Positions 1-9,300 of a stretch of DNA of 64,000 bases are shown one piece after another. A program made the translations under genes and the position numbers. The notes under the pieces were generated by a model, which was given only the letters and a program-made list of their open reading frames with translations, did no database searches and was not told the DNA's origin. Source of the DNA: Planococcus maitriensis. Lineage in GTDB: Bacteria; Bacillota; Bacilli; Bacillales_A; Planococcaceae. Positions within the stretch are counted from its first letter, which is position 1, and each line of letters begins with the position of its first letter. Location: positions 1 to 64,000 of the forward strand of contig NZ_QLZQ01000007.1 in assembly GCF_003289925.1 (NCBI RefSeq). Direction: 5' to 3'.

Positions 1-163
1 GTTGATTGCTCAATACTGCTGGCGTATCGCCGTCATAAGACGCGCGATTCGCTTTGATCTGCCGAAGCTGATCAGTAAGTTTGCCGCGATCGCTCGCGGC
101 TGTATTATTGACGTTTTGCTGTTCAGTTTTCAAGGTTCATGTTGTGCACCTCTCTTGGCGACT
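1..163 (-). other. 5' leader of an rRNA operon; 16S gene lies just left of the window
   Basis: Read on the minus strand this stretch has the usual look of a Bacillales pre-16S leader. It contains the CTTGAAAACTGAAC box (about 124-139), related to the boxA-like antitermination element in front of rRNA genes, then an imperfect stem-rich region ending in GAGCAATCAAC at the window edge, which in this group sits shortly before the mature 16S 5' end. No mature rRNA bases are inside the window. The two promoters just upstream fit. Inference from motif and position; the neighbouring sequence would settle it. Confidence 0.72.
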
Positions 164-168
164 TGACT

Positions 169-197
169 AATATAGCACGCTGAAAAAATCTCGTCAA
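169..197 (-). promoter_or_regulatory. rRNA operon promoter P2 (sigma-A)
   Basis: On the minus strand a -35 TTGACG (192-197) and a -10 TATATT (169-174) are separated by exactly 17 bases, with TGC directly before the -10 (extended -10). Transcription would start near 162 and enter the rRNA leader. Confidence 0.85.
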
Positions 198-225
198 GCT
201 TTTACGAGAAACTTTTACACTTCTT

Positions 226-253
226 ATTATAACGTAATATTCTTAATGTTCAA
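226..253 (-). promoter_or_regulatory. rRNA operon promoter P1 (sigma-A)
   Basis: Minus strand -35 TTGAAC (248-253), 16-base spacer, consensus -10 TATAAT (226-231). With the promoter at 169-197 it makes the tandem P1/P2 arrangement common for rRNA operons in Bacillus. Bases 254-431 upstream hold no gene or further element that I can support. Confidence 0.75.
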
Positions 254-431
254 CTAAAAAATTATTACAGTTTTGAAAGGGGTCCACTTCCTTTCATTCA
301 AATACTTCCCTCCTTCTCCAATCGTTAATGATAGGCGATCTTAATTAAGAAGAAACCTCTGAATGAATCACCCGGTAATGATTTATTTAAATAAGCTTTC
401 TTTTATAATAGAAGAAAGAATTCTTACAGAC

Positions 432-458
432 AAAAAGCCGCTGACATATGTCGGCGGC
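432..458 (-). terminator. Terminator of pbuG
   Basis: GCCGCTGAC pairs with GTCGGCGGC around an ATAT loop, one G-U pair. On the minus strand it is followed by a run of five T. It begins 7 bases after the pbuG stop codon. Confidence 0.85.
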
Positions 459-464
459 TTCTCT

Positions 465-1802
465 TTAAGCAAGAAATATAAAATACAAAACGAAGATAAC
501 AAACAGGCCATACATGATCGGGTGGATTTCTTTTCTTCTTCCCGCCACCATCATCGTGATGGGATAGAAAATGAATCCGATTGCGATCCCGGTAGCGATA
601 CTATACCCGAGCGGCATGGCAATCATCGTAAGGAATGCTGGAACAGCAATTTCAAACTTGCCCCATTCAATTTGGCCAAGAGCGGAGACCATCAAGACTC
701 CAACGATAATTAATGCCGGAGCCGTGACCGCACTTGTAATCACTGATAACAAAGGATAGAAAAGAATCGCAACCAAGAAGAGGATACCTGTGACCACTGA
801 AGCAAAACCGGAACGCGCTCCGGCTGCTACGCCAGACGTCGACTCAATGTATGAAGTCGTTGTCGATGTCCCGAAGATCGCTCCGCTCACTGTTGCAATC
901 GAATCTGCGAGCAAAGCTTTTCCTGCGCGCGGCAATTTATTATCTTTCATTAAGCCGGCTTGGTTCGCGACTGCCACCAATGTTCCAGCAGTGTCAAAAA
1001 AGTCTACGAACAAAAATGTCAGGACGATAACAAGGAATTGAATGGTCATCAATGAACCCGGGTCGCTGAAGATCGGTTCGAGCGCAACACCGAATGTCGG
1101 CGCAAGGCTTGGAACATTCAAATCGATTACTGCAGTCGGCAAGCTGACTACTTGGAAGATCATCCCGACCACCGCAGCGATTAAAATCCCAAAGAAAATT
1201 CCACCCTTCACTCCGCGCACCATCATGATGACAGTGATGAACAAACCGAAAATCGCAAGCAAAGCCGAGCCATTCGTCAAATCGCCAAGGCCAACAAGCG
1301 TATCGGGATTGCCTACAACAATCCCTGCATTCTGCAGGCCGATAAACGTGATGTAAAGACCGATACCGGCGCCGACTGCGTACTTCAGCTGAGCCGGAAT
1401 TGCATTGATGATCGTTTCACGAATACCTGACAAAGTCAGCAAAATGAAAATCAGCCCTGAAACCAATACTCCAGTCAATGCAGTTTGCCAAGGCACTCCG
1501 TACGTAAGAACAACTGTATAGGAGAAGAAAGCGTTGAGCCCCATTCCGGGCGCAAGAGCAAGCGGATATTTAGCGACGATTCCCATCAATAGGCTGCCAA
1601 TAGCGGCTGCTAGAGCCGTAGCCATAAATACAGCCCCGTAATCCATGCGAAGGGCAGGGTCCAAATCTGGAATCGAGTCCATCGTCAGTGTCAGCGGGTT
1701 GACGACCAAGATATAAGCCATCGCCAAGAATGTGGTCAAGCCACCGATGAATTCCTGACGGTAGTTCGTCCCTAGTTCTTCAAATTGAAAATATTTCTTC
1801 AT
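465..1802 (-). CDS. pbuG: Guanine/hypoxanthine permease, NCS2 (AzgA) family
   Basis: A 445-residue polytopic membrane protein that imports guanine and hypoxanthine by proton symport for purine salvage. It is hydrophobic throughout, with about 12-14 predicted helices. The N-terminal block with GGLTTFLAMAYILVVNP is the AzgA/PbuG signature, and FVDFFDTAGTLVAVANQAG and TSTTTSYIESTSG are the conserved substrate-site regions of helices 8 and 10. The start at 1802 has GGAGG eight bases upstream. The gene has its own promoter and a guanine riboswitch with terminator, so expression should fall when guanine is plentiful. It lies directly downstream of guaA, the same order as in B. subtilis. Length is normal for the family (B. 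subtilis PbuG about 440). Confidence 0.95.
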   Translation of the reverse strand: MKKYFQFEELGTNYRQEFIGGLTTFLAMAYILVVNPLTLTMDSIPDLDPALRMDYGAVFMATALAAAIGSLLMGIVAKYPLALAPGMGLNAFFSYTVVLTYGVPWQTALTGVLVSGLIFILLTLSGIRETIINAIPAQLKYAVGAGIGLYITFIGLQNAGIVVGNPDTLVGLGDLTNGSALLAIFGLFITVIMMVRGVKGGIFFGILIAAVVGMIFQVVSLPTAVIDLNVPSLAPTFGVALEPIFSDPGSLMTIQFLVIVLTFLFVDFFDTAGTLVAVANQAGLMKDNKLPRAGKALLADSIATVSGAIFGTSTTTSYIESTSGVAAGARSGFASVVTGILFLVAILFYPLLSVITSAVTAPALIIVGVLMVSALGQIEWGKFEIAVPAFLTMIAMPLGYSIATGIAIGFIFYPITMMVAGRRKEIHPIMYGLFVIFVLYFIFLA

Positions 1803-1838
1803 TCATAATTCCTCCGTATGCTTTTGTATAAGTCTACG

Positions 1839-1871
1839 TAAAAAACGCATACAGCGATTTGCCGTATGCGT
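1839..1871 (-). terminator. Riboswitch-controlled terminator before pbuG
   Basis: Stem ACGCATACAGC/GCCGTATGCGT with one mismatch and a five-base loop, followed on the minus strand by TTTTTTAC. It sits about 55 bases after the aptamer and about 40 bases before the pbuG start, the layout of a transcriptional OFF switch. Confidence 0.85.
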
Positions 1872-1926
1872 CCGATTATCCCTGCCCGAAAACAGAGAGT
1901 CCCCCTATAGATGTGGCGGACTAAAA

Positions 1927-1991
1927 TCGTAGTCGGATCATTTACGGTGAACCGGTAGAGACTTTCAGGCCATATCCCTGAATTTATACGA
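1927..1991 (-). promoter_or_regulatory. Purine riboswitch aptamer, guanine class (pbuG)
   Basis: The minus strand carries the purine aptamer core: P1 TCGTA/TACGA, GATATGGC, TCTACC before loop 2, and ATGATCCGACTACGA at the 3' side. The J3/1 base that pairs with the ligand is C (GACTAC), which is the guanine/hypoxanthine-specific form; adenine riboswitches have U there. Loops L2 and L3 have the usual complementary bases. Binding would stabilise P1 and free the terminator at 1839-1871. Confidence 0.93.
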
Positions 1992-2014
1992 CAAGCTTAT
2001 TTAATTTCATATAT

Positions 2015-2043
2015 AGAATACCACGATAGGTATTCGAAAACAA
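2015..2043 (-). promoter_or_regulatory. Promoter of the pbuG riboswitch transcript
   Basis: Minus strand -35 TTGTTT (2038-2043), 17-base spacer, -10 TATTCT (2015-2020) with TGG in front (extended -10). The transcript would start about 15 bases before the aptamer. Confidence 0.6.
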
Positions 2044-2090
2044 GACAAAACACGAACAATTATATCCTTTTTTTCACTGAAAGTTCGTAA

Positions 2091-2123
2091 AAAACAAAAA
2101 GACGGCTGCTGATGGCAGCCGTT
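2091..2123 (-). terminator. Terminator of guaA
   Basis: ACGGCTGC/GCAGCCGT stem with a five-base loop, then TCTTTTTGTTTT on the minus strand, directly after the guaA stop codon. Confidence 0.85.
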
Positions 2124-2128
2124 TCTTT

Positions 2129-3682
2129 CTATTCCCACTCGATGGTTGCAGGTGGCTTGCTTGTAATATCGTACAATACACGGTTGATGTGATCTACTTC
2201 GTTGACGAGACGGACACTTATTTTCTCGAGTACATCCCATGGGATACGTGCCCAATCCGACGTCATGCCGTCAATCGATGTAACGGCACGGATGCCGATT
2301 GCGTAATCGTATGTGCGGGCATCGCCCATGACGCCGACGCTGCGGATATCCGGAAGCACCGTGAAGTATTGCCAAACATCGCGGTCAAGGCCGGCTTTCT
2401 TGATTTCATCACGCAAGATCCAATCCGATTCACGGACGATTTCAAGTTTTTCTTCCGTGACCGCTCCCATAATACGGATGCCGAGACCTGGGCCTGGGAA
2501 TGGCTGGCGCCAAACGATTTCATCCGGCATGCCAAGCTCGGTGCCGAGTGCACGCACTTCATCTTTGAACAGCGTGTTGAGCGGTTCGATCAATTCGAAC
2601 TGCATATCTTCAGGCAATCCACCTACATTGTGGTGGGATTTGATTGTTTGGGCTGTCGTTGTGCCGCTTTCGATAATATCCGTATAGAGCGTCCCTTGGG
2701 CAAGAAAGTCCATGCCTTTCAATTTCTCTGCTTCATCATCGAAGACATAGATGAATTCATTGCCGATGATTTTGCGTTTCTGTTCAGGGTCGCTTACGCC
2801 TTCAAGTTTTTTCAAGAAGCGCTCGCGTGCATCGATCTTGATGACGTTCATGTGGAAGCCGTCGGCGAAGGTTTTCATGACGCTTTCGGCTTCCCCTTTG
2901 CGGAGCAGGCCGTGGTCTACGAACATACATGTCAATTGATCACCGATCGCTTTATGGATCAGGACGGCAACAACTGAAGAATCGACGCCGCCGCTTAATG
3001 CGCAAAGGACTTTTTTGTCGCCCACTTGTTCGCGGATTTTCGCGATTTCCAATTCGATGTAGTTTTCCATCGACCATTCATCTTTCATGCCGCAAACATC
3101 GAAGACGAACTGGCGCAGCATTTCATTTCCGTAAACGGAATGGCGGACTTCCGGGTGATACTGGACGCCGTATAGTTTGCGCTCTTCGTTAGCCATTGCT
3201 GCGACAGGGCAGCCAGGGCTCGTAGCGATAACATCAAATCCAGGAGGCGCTGCAGTCACGAGGTCGCCGTGGCTCATCCAGACGATCTGCTCTTGTGGCA
3301 CGTCTTTGAAAATGGAGCTTTCCTTCGTCAAGGTCAATTCGGCTTTGCCGTATTCGCGGTTGGAAGCTTTTTCGACTTTTCCTTCCATACGCAATGCCAT
3401 CAATTGCATGCCGTAGCAAATGCCCAATATCGGCAGTCCCATTTCAAAAATCTCCGGATCGATGGAGAATGCATTTTCGTCATAGACGGAATTCGGTCCT
3501 CCGGAGAAAATGATTCCTGTGGCATTCATTTCCTTGATTTCAGTCGCGGTGATCGTGTGCGGGTGGAGTTCGCTATAGACACCGATTTCCCGGATGCGGC
3601 GCGTGATCAATTGGTTGTATTGGCTGCCGAAATCCAAGACGACGATTTTTTTCTGTTCCTTCAACATAGGGCTGACTGGCAA
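2129..3682 (-). CDS. guaA: GMP synthase (glutamine-hydrolysing)
   Basis: Converts XMP, ATP and glutamine to GMP in the last step of guanine nucleotide synthesis. The N-terminal class I glutamine amidotransferase shows [20 protein letters not shown], the nucleophile in LGICYGMQ and a His/Glu pair in YHPE. The ATP pyrophosphatase domain has the PP-loop LSGGVDSSV, and the C-terminal dimerisation domain ends in KPPATIEWE as in all GuaA. The frame is open to 3796, but that part is the riboswitch terminator. I chose TTG at 3682, which has GAGGTG six bases upstream (517 residues); an ATG at 3667 gives 512 residues, close to the usual 513, but lacks its own good ribosome site. Own riboswitch and terminator; neighbour of pbuG. 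Confidence 0.95.
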   Translation of the reverse strand: MPVSPMLKEQKKIVVLDFGSQYNQLITRRIREIGVYSELHPHTITATEIKEMNATGIIFSGGPNSVYDENAFSIDPEIFEMGLPILGICYGMQLMALRMEGKVEKASNREYGKAELTLTKESSIFKDVPQEQIVWMSHGDLVTAAPPGFDVIATSPGCPVAAMANEERKLYGVQYHPEVRHSVYGNEMLRQFVFDVCGMKDEWSMENYIELEIAKIREQVGDKKVLCALSGGVDSSVVAVLIHKAIGDQLTCMFVDHGLLRKGEAESVMKTFADGFHMNVIKIDARERFLKKLEGVSDPEQKRKIIGNEFIYVFDDEAEKLKGMDFLAQGTLYTDIIESGTTTAQTIKSHHNVGGLPEDMQFELIEPLNTLFKDEVRALGTELGMPDEIVWRQPFPGPGLGIRIMGAVTEEKLEIVRESDWILRDEIKKAGLDRDVWQYFTVLPDIRSVGVMGDARTYDYAIGIRAVTSIDGMTSDWARIPWDVLEKISVRLVNEVDHINRVLYDITSKPPATIEWE

Positions 3683-3714
3683 ATCCTTCACCTCTTCTAT
3701 TCGATTCAGGCCAC

Positions 3715-3801
3715 AATATAAAAAAGAACGCGAAAAATCACTCCTCGCGTTCTTGTCCTCTACGATAAAAAGACGAATGCGCATGCAAACAAGCATGCGT
3801 C
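3715..3801 (-). terminator. Tandem hairpins of the guaA riboswitch expression platform
   Basis: Two hairpins follow each other on the minus strand. The first (3772-3801, GACG...CGTC enclosing GCATG/CATGC) is followed by TTTTTA. The second (3724-3754, AAGAACGCGA/TCGCGTTCTT) is followed by TTTTTTAT and is the stronger terminator. Both lie between the aptamer and the guaA start. Confidence 0.75.
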
Positions 3802-3802
3802 A

Positions 3803-3880
3803 TCCGCCTTCATAGTCAAGTCATTTCCGGTGACTTGGTAGAGACATCCGAACCGTATCATCGGACATATATGAGGGCAC
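3803..3880 (-). promoter_or_regulatory. Purine riboswitch aptamer, guanine class (guaA)
   Basis: Minus strand shows CCCTCATA...TATGAAGG (P1, one mismatch), a first stem-loop with GATACGG, TCTACC, and a second stem AAGTCA/TGACTT closing to GACTATGA. The specificity base in J3/1 is C (GACTAT), so the ligand is guanine or hypoxanthine. A second copy of the class in front of pbuG puts synthesis and uptake under one signal. A possible -10 (TAGAAT) lies at about 3884-3889 with no good -35. Confidence 0.9.
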
Positions 3881-3917
3881 TGTATTCTATAATTTTCTCA
3901 ATTGTACAGGCTAGTGT

Positions 3918-3947
3918 TTTCAAAATCAACCGCTTGTCCGATTGATT
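3918..3947 (-). terminator. Probable terminator of the transglutaminase operon
   Basis: AATCAATCG pairs with CGGTTGATT (one G-U pair) around a six-base loop and is followed by TTTTGAAAAC on the minus strand. It overlaps the end of the transglutaminase gene. The T run is short, so termination may be partial. Confidence 0.5.
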
Positions 3948-6112
3948 AAATTTTCCCAACTTTCCTTCAGTTTCGGCCAATCGACCGATTCGGTGTCCCC
4001 GCCATACACGGATTTTTCATACACTGCCGTCAATTCCGTCATTTCTTTCGTCCCATAGAACGAATCGACGTATTCGGCATATGATCGCAATGTTTGGCCC
4101 GGAGCCCGCTTTATTCCATACAGCTCCAGTTGCTTCAAAAGCCGCAGATAGGCTTTTTCGAAGGTTTCCGCATCCTCCTTCTTACGGCGGTAATACGGAA
4201 TCAGTACTTTGGGCAGCCATTTCTTACGGACCTTGAATAGCATTAAAGCGAATAACAGCAGGCCGATTGTGGCTGCGATGAGCTTTCCTGCGTGTTCAGA
4301 AACGAATTCCAGGAACCGCTCACCCGCTGTCGGTCCGGCATCTGTTCCTGTGCCGCCATCCGGCTGCTCAGGCTGCGCTTCGGGTTCAGGTTCAGGGCGG
4401 TCGGGCATCTCCTCTTCTTCCGGTTCAGAAGCGTCGATTTCCAAATCGAAATCAATGGAAGATGATCCAGTGAAACCGATGGTCGGCTCGAACATCATCC
4501 AGCCCACCCCCGGCATATAAGCTTCCACCCATGAGTGTGCATTATTGTTCGTCACTTCGTAAACATCATAGCCATCCACAGTATCGATGACCTCCCCTTC
4601 GTTAAAGCCTTTCACCCAGCGTGCGGGAATATCCAGCGAACGCAGCAAAACGACCATCGAGGTGGAGAAATTATCGCAGTACCCGCGCTGTGTTTCAAAG
4701 AGGAATTGATCGACATAATCCTGATCTTCCGCTGGAACGGCGATATCGCTCTGGCTGTATTCAAAACCATTAGTACTGAAATAACGTTCGACTGCCTGTG
4801 CTTGTCCGTAAACCGTGTCGGAACCGGCAGCGATTTCTTCCGCCAATTCCCTGACCCGTTCAGGCAATTCGTCAGGCAATTGCAGATAGCGGTCGTATTC
4901 TGGCGGCAGTTCTGCAAGTTCTTCTGTATCTGTTTCACGCAGCGCAGTCAGGCTATAGGAAGGTTCGCTGTAGAACACTTCATAGACATCGGGTTCGAAA
5001 GCCGCATTTTCCTGCAATGTGTCAAAGCGCTGCTGAATCGGATCGTAGCGATAATCAAGCGTTTCTTCCATCAAGAAAGAGCTGGTTCCATAAGGATAGA
5101 GCACAAACGGGAAAGGCAACTGCATATCCACGAGGGCAGATGAACGCTCCTCGCCTTCCGGAGGGAAGTCTGTTGCGACTTCATCCCCATTTCGGTAAAG
5201 CTGCTCTTGGGCATCTTCTTCCGAAAGCTCCCATCCTTTTGTCGTATAGACATCTTTCACTTCGACTTTCCAGTACTGGCCTTCTTCCACTTCCGCCCTG
5301 AAGACAGTCGTATCATCAGAGACAAAAGAGCCACCGAGCTGCGAATCATCCACGCCGTAGCCTATGCGCCCGACGCCCCCTTCCCCGACACCGCCCTTTC
5401 CGGAATAGGAGGTGATGTACGGAACAGGATCAGGCCAAATCGGCTCGGCTTTCGGCAGATAAAATGCAAGGGCCGTCGAAGCGACCAACAGCAATAATAA
5501 GGGAATCGAAAAGACCAGCAATTTATCCGTCTTCGCTGCCGCTCCGTACCGCTCCATCCATCTTGCCAGATGCAATAGCCCTGCCAACAATAAGCCTATG
5601 ACCATGATGCGGACTATCGCTGCATCACCCGAATATGGGCTGAACGTATCCAGCACAGCAACAAAAATGACCGTCAATAGATAGAACAGGAAAATACTCA
5701 GTCGGAAACTGACCCAATAATGGATCAGATAAATAGCCATCCACAACAGGGCAAAAAACAGGACGGTGCGGAACACATCAGTCGTCGCCTGCCAATCTTG
5801 GCTGAAGAGCGCCGATAAGCTGATGCTCGCCTGCTCTAAGATAAACCCTATGCTGTCTGCCGTAAAAAAGAGATTTCCTGTATAAACATAGACAATAAAC
5901 CATAGAATATAAAACAATTTCAGGGGGCCGGTGACCCACCACGGAATGTCAAAAAACGCCATGATGAGGCCAAGCGCCACAAAAGCCAAAAACAGCCGAT
6001 GATGGCCGGTTTCGGTCAATTCGATGACAGGGCGGAGCCATTCCGACAATAGGAAAAACACCAATATATACAATAAGCCCATAAATACTTTATTTTTTCT
6101 GATGGATGTCAT
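3926..6112 (-). CDS. TgpA-like membrane transglutaminase (YebA-type)
   Basis: A 728-residue membrane protein with a transglutaminase core facing outside. Residues about 8-220 form seven or eight hydrophobic helices, 230-420 an extracellular region, and 430-545 the transglutaminase-like fold with Cys479 in GYCDNFS and His526 in NNAHSWVEAY followed by FEPT. A Pro/Glu-rich linker (about 560-590) leads to one more helix (610-626) and a basic cytosolic tail of the DUF4129 type. The family acts on peptides in the envelope; the exact substrate is unknown. Its start overlaps the stop of the DUF58 gene by four bases (ATGA), and the trio MoxR-DUF58-TgpA is a widely conserved operon. Orthologous by position to B. 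subtilis yebA. Confidence 0.88.
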   Translation of the reverse strand: MTSIRKNKVFMGLLYILVFFLLSEWLRPVIELTETGHHRLFLAFVALGLIMAFFDIPWWVTGPLKLFYILWFIVYVYTGNLFFTADSIGFILEQASISLSALFSQDWQATTDVFRTVLFFALLWMAIYLIHYWVSFRLSIFLFYLLTVIFVAVLDTFSPYSGDAAIVRIMVIGLLLAGLLHLARWMERYGAAAKTDKLLVFSIPLLLLLVASTALAFYLPKAEPIWPDPVPYITSYSGKGGVGEGGVGRIGYGVDDSQLGGSFVSDDTTVFRAEVEEGQYWKVEVKDVYTTKGWELSEEDAQEQLYRNGDEVATDFPPEGEERSSALVDMQLPFPFVLYPYGTSSFLMEETLDYRYDPIQQRFDTLQENAAFEPDVYEVFYSEPSYSLTALRETDTEELAELPPEYDRYLQLPDELPERVRELAEEIAAGSDTVYGQAQAVERYFSTNGFEYSQSDIAVPAEDQDYVDQFLFETQRGYCDNFSTSMVVLLRSLDIPARWVKGFNEGEVIDTVDGYDVYEVTNNNAHSWVEAYMPGVGWMMFEPTIGFTGSSSIDFDLEIDASEPEEEEMPDRPEPEPEAQPEQPDGGTGTDAGPTAGERFLEFVSEHAGKLIAATIGLLLFALMLFKVRKKWLPKVLIPYYRRKKEDAETFEKAYLRLLKQLELYGIKRAPGQTLRSYAEYVDSFYGTKEMTELTAVYEKSVYGGDTESVDWPKLKESWENLINRTSG

Positions 6113-7323
6113 GAACGGTTCGCCTCCATAAACGCCGAAGCGAAATTCTCAGGCCCGATCAGTTTTACGCGGAACCCTTTGGATCTGGCATATTGATGGT
6201 TTTTTTCATCTTCCGTTGTGATTGACTGCCCTTTTTCTGTCACGACCAAGCATAAGCATTGGCTTAAGCCTGTTACGTTCCGGCGGATTTCATCGACCAT
6301 TTCGCGCGATAATGCCCCCGTCACATAGACTAAACTCGACACGCGGACTTGTTTCAAGTCGTGGCCGACCACAGCCGCAATCGGCCGGTCCAAGTCATCC
6401 TGGACTTTCGCCAAATGATAGAGGGCACGCTGCAATTGTTCATCATTTTGGATCAGCGGGAAAAAAGCGCGCGGTGTGCCGGCGGATAAATAGGCGACAC
6501 TGGCGTGGGATGCCACTACAGAAGTAAGGATCGAGGCGATCAATTCGACTTGTATTTCGAAAACCGGAGACGGGGAACGGTCATCGAGCAAGAATAGATC
6601 CTGCGATTGGCGGTCTTCGAATTCTTTCGTGCGCATCGTCTGCGTACGCGCAAACGATTTCCAGTGGATCCACGAGACCCGGTCTCCCGGCTGGTAATCG
6701 CGGATGCCGCTGGCCATCGTAGTATCTTTCACCAAGGTAAATGGCGCGGCGATCGAGCCCTGGTCAAAACTGGAACCGATCGGGCGATACATCATGTCAA
6801 CAGTGTTAGGGTAAACCAGTATAGCCTCTCGGATCGGCAACAGCTGGCGTTTTTTCACCCACCCGAAAAAATCGGCGGTTTCTACCGTGACGCCCTCTAA
6901 CACATGTTCACCTCTCGGCATTTCATCGATTTCATAGGTCCAGGAAAATTCCTGGCGAAACCCCGGCAGCAACAGCTGCCGGCCTGCTTCCGCCATGCGG
7001 ACTTTAAGCCGTGCAGATTGCGCCTGTTCCTCGAGGACGGTGTAAAGCAGCGGAAACGGAAACGCTCGCCGGACGGTGACAGTGGCCGAAAAGCGATGGC
7101 CGCTCCGCACTCGTGGCGTATGGACTGTCCGTTCCGCACGCAAATTGCGCAATGGATAGAACGACAACAGGACAGAATAAAGAATGAAAGGAACAGATAC
7201 GTAGAAAATGAACCAACTAACAAAGCCGCCTTGAAACATGGCGAATGAAAAAGTCAAAAAAAGCAGGATGAGCACAAATATCATCCTGCCCGACGAACCT
7301 AAAATTTGTTTGACCCGCTTCAT
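6109..7323 (-). CDS. DUF58 domain protein (YeaD-type)
   Basis: A 404-residue protein with two N-terminal membrane helices (about 12-60), a beta-rich middle part, and the DUF58 signature GDRVSWIHWKSFARTQTMRTKEFEDR near residues 215-245 (given here only as the GDRVSWIHWK core). The family has a degenerate von Willebrand A-like fold and works with a MoxR ATPase and a transglutaminase, probably in assembly or quality control of an envelope complex; the mechanism is not known. Four-base stop/start overlaps on both sides show tight translational coupling. Equivalent to B. subtilis yeaD. Confidence 0.86.
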   Translation of the reverse strand: MKRVKQILGSSGRMIFVLILLFLTFSFAMFQGGFVSWFIFYVSVPFILYSVLLSFYPLRNLRAERTVHTPRVRSGHRFSATVTVRRAFPFPLLYTVLEEQAQSARLKVRMAEAGRQLLLPGFRQEFSWTYEIDEMPRGEHVLEGVTVETADFFGWVKKRQLLPIREAILVYPNTVDMMYRPIGSSFDQGSIAAPFTLVKDTTMASGIRDYQPGDRVSWIHWKSFARTQTMRTKEFEDRQSQDLFLLDDRSPSPVFEIQVELIASILTSVVASHASVAYLSAGTPRAFFPLIQNDEQLQRALYHLAKVQDDLDRPIAAVVGHDLKQVRVSSLVYVTGALSREMVDEIRRNVTGLSQCLCLVVTEKGQSITTEDEKNHQYARSKGFRVKLIGPENFASAFMEANRS

Positions 7324-8270
7324 TGATTCACAAGCCTTTGTACAGGAACGCGTGTCTTGGCAATGATGCGCTCTGTCAATTCTTCAGCTGTAATGCCGTC
7401 ATACCGGGCCTCCGAACGAAGCATGATGCGGTGGCCAAAGACGAATTTCGCCAAATATTGGATATCATCCGGTGTGACATAATCCCGCCCTTTCAGCATC
7501 GCATAGGCTTGCGCCGCTTTCATCAAGGCAATCGAACCGCGCGGGCTGACCCCGAGATAGACATATGGATCACGGCGCGTTTGTGTCGCCAATTCCACGA
7601 TATAAGTGCGGATTGTATCGTCCACGCGAATCGTCCGCACTTCTTCCTGCAGCTTGAGCAATTCTTCGAGCGTCAGCACCGATTCAAGTTCTTCAATCGG
7701 CGGGATGGATTGGGAACGGGTCAACACTTCGATTTCTTCTTCCCGCGTCGGATAGCCCATTTTCACTCTCAGCAAAAAGCGGTCCAATTGCGCTTCCGGC
7801 AATGGATAGGTTCCTTCGTATTCGATCGGGTTTTGGGTCGCCATGACGAAAAACGGTTTCGGGATCTGCATCGTCACGCCGTCTGTTGTGACTGACGCCT
7901 CCTCCATCGCTTCCAATAAGGCGGACTGGGTTTTCGGCGACGTCCGGTTGATCTCATCCGCCAAGACGATATTGCCCATGATCGGGCCCGGGCGGAAATG
8001 GAATTGCATGTCTTTCGGGTTATAGATGGACACGCCCACCACGTCTGAAGGCAGTAAGTCCGGGGTGAACTGGATGCGCTTGAAATCAGCCCCGACTGAT
8101 TTTGCCAGTGCCCGGACAAGCATCGTCTTGCCGACGCCCGGTACATCTTCAAGCAAAACATGGCCATGTGATAATAAAGCGACCAAACTCAACTCGGCGA
8201 TTTCGCGCTTCCCGATAATCACTTTTTCGATATTATCTATGACTTTCCCTAATCGTTCTGTCGCTTTCAT
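7320..8270 (-). CDS. MoxR-family AAA+ ATPase (YeaC-type)
   Basis: A 316-residue MoxR ATPase. Walker A is DVPGVGKTML (about residues 41-50), Walker B is VLADEINR, and the MoxR-specific stretch PFFVMATQNPIEYEGTYPLP and the sensor/arginine-finger LPEAQLDRFL follow. MoxR proteins are chaperone-like ATPases that act on VWA-type partners; here that partner should be the DUF58 protein. First gene of the operon, with AGGAGG seven bases before ATG and a clear sigma-A promoter at 8326-8354. Confidence 0.93.
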   Translation of the reverse strand: MKATERLGKVIDNIEKVIIGKREIAELSLVALLSHGHVLLEDVPGVGKTMLVRALAKSVGADFKRIQFTPDLLPSDVVGVSIYNPKDMQFHFRPGPIMGNIVLADEINRTSPKTQSALLEAMEEASVTTDGVTMQIPKPFFVMATQNPIEYEGTYPLPEAQLDRFLLRVKMGYPTREEEIEVLTRSQSIPPIEELESVLTLEELLKLQEEVRTIRVDDTIRTYIVELATQTRRDPYVYLGVSPRGSIALMKAAQAYAMLKGRDYVTPDDIQYLAKFVFGHRIMLRSEARYDGITAEELTERIIAKTRVPVQRLVNQ

Positions 8271-8325
8271 ATCGGTTCCTCCTATATATGTGAAAAAGGT
8301 TTTGAATTGTCACAATCTTATTGCC

Positions 8326-8354
8326 ATCATAGCGGATTCCAAGCGATAACTCAA
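8326..8354 (-). promoter_or_regulatory. Promoter of the MoxR-DUF58-transglutaminase operon
   Basis: Minus strand -35 TTGAGT (8349-8354), 17-base spacer, -10 TATGAT (8326-8331), about 55 bases before the MoxR start. Confidence 0.8.
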
Positions 8355-8410
8355 CTTAGCCACCACGGCAAGCCGGCTCAGCAGGCCATTCGAAACTATG
8401 CGCCAAATAG

Positions 8411-8442
8411 AAAAAAGCGGGAAAAGCATATGCTTTTCCCGC
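8411..8442 (-). terminator. Terminator of the nadE-pncB operon
   Basis: Perfect stem GCGGGAAAAGCAT/ATGCTTTTCCCGC followed by TTTTTTC on the minus strand, 14 bases after the nadE stop. Confidence 0.9.
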
Positions 8443-8455
8443 CTTGTAGTCCTAC

Positions 8456-9289
8456 TTAATTGTTTTTCCAGAAATCATCGAAAATCGTTACAGGCAAATG
8501 GCGCTTATGTTGTGTTTTCAGATAATAGCCTTCCAGTTTTTCACGCGCCTCTGACGGAATCTCCTTGCCTTCCAAATAATCGTCGATTTGGTCATAGGTG
8601 ATGCCGAGCGCGACTTCATCCGGAATGGCGGGCTTATCTTCTTCCAAATCGGCCGTCGGCACTTTTGTATACAAGTGCTCCGGCGATCCGAGCGCTTTGA
8701 GCATTTCACGCCCTTGCCGCTTGTTCAAGCGGAACAAAGGCATTACGTCAGCTGCACCGTCGCCGTATTTTGTGTAAAACCCAGTAATCGCTTCAGCCGC
8801 ATGATCTGTCCCGAGAACGACTGCATCATGCATGGCGGCGACCGAATACTGTGCTTTCATGCGTTCGCGTGCCTTTTCATTGCCTTTCGCGAAATCCGTC
8901 AACTCGATGCCTTCTGCTTCCAGTGCACGGTCGCTTGCATCGACTGCTTCTTTAATATTGATCGTATAAATTTTGGTCGGCTTAATGAAATCGATGGCAT
9001 CCCGTGCATCATGTTCATCGAATTGAACCCCGTATGGCAGGCGCACGCCGTAAAAGCCGTAAGTTTGGCCGCCTTCTTCCTCGTTCAATTCATCGACGGC
9101 CATTTGCGCCAGCTTGCCGGCAAGAGTCGAATCCTGGCCGCCCGAGATGCCAAGCACAAATCCCTTTAGAAATGAATGATGCTTCAAATACTCTTTCAGG
9201 AATTCGACCGTGCGCTTTACCTCTTCCTGCGGGTTGATCGAAGGCTGTACCTTCAGTTCATTGATGATCTGCTGTTGTAATGTCGACAT
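8456..9289 (-). CDS. nadE: NAD synthetase, ammonia-dependent
   Basis: A 277-residue NadE that adenylates and amidates nicotinic acid adenine dinucleotide to NAD using ammonia; no glutaminase domain is present, and the length is that of the single-domain form (B. subtilis 272). The PP-loop [14 protein letters not shown] lies near residues 47-60, and the C-terminal [17 protein letters not shown] is the conserved end. Eleven bases separate it from the upstream pncB gene, so the two form an NAD salvage operon. Confidence 0.96.
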   Translation of the reverse strand: MSTLQQQIINELKVQPSINPQEEVKRTVEFLKEYLKHHSFLKGFVLGISGGQDSTLAGKLAQMAVDELNEEEGGQTYGFYGVRLPYGVQFDEHDARDAIDFIKPTKIYTINIKEAVDASDRALEAEGIELTDFAKGNEKARERMKAQYSVAAMHDAVVLGTDHAAEAITGFYTKYGDGAADVMPLFRLNKRQGREMLKALGSPEHLYTKVPTADLEEDKPAIPDEVALGITYDQIDDYLEGKEIPSEAREKLEGYYLKTQHKRHLPVTIFDDFWKNN

Positions 9290-9300
9290 GTGGATCCTCC

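Noticed and set aside
2189..3721. Long open frames on the plus strand opposite guaA (262, 150 and 124 codons), and similar antisense frames over most genes
   Set aside because: They mirror the codon pattern of strong, well-recognised genes, have no ribosome sites or family motifs, and are expected at this base composition.
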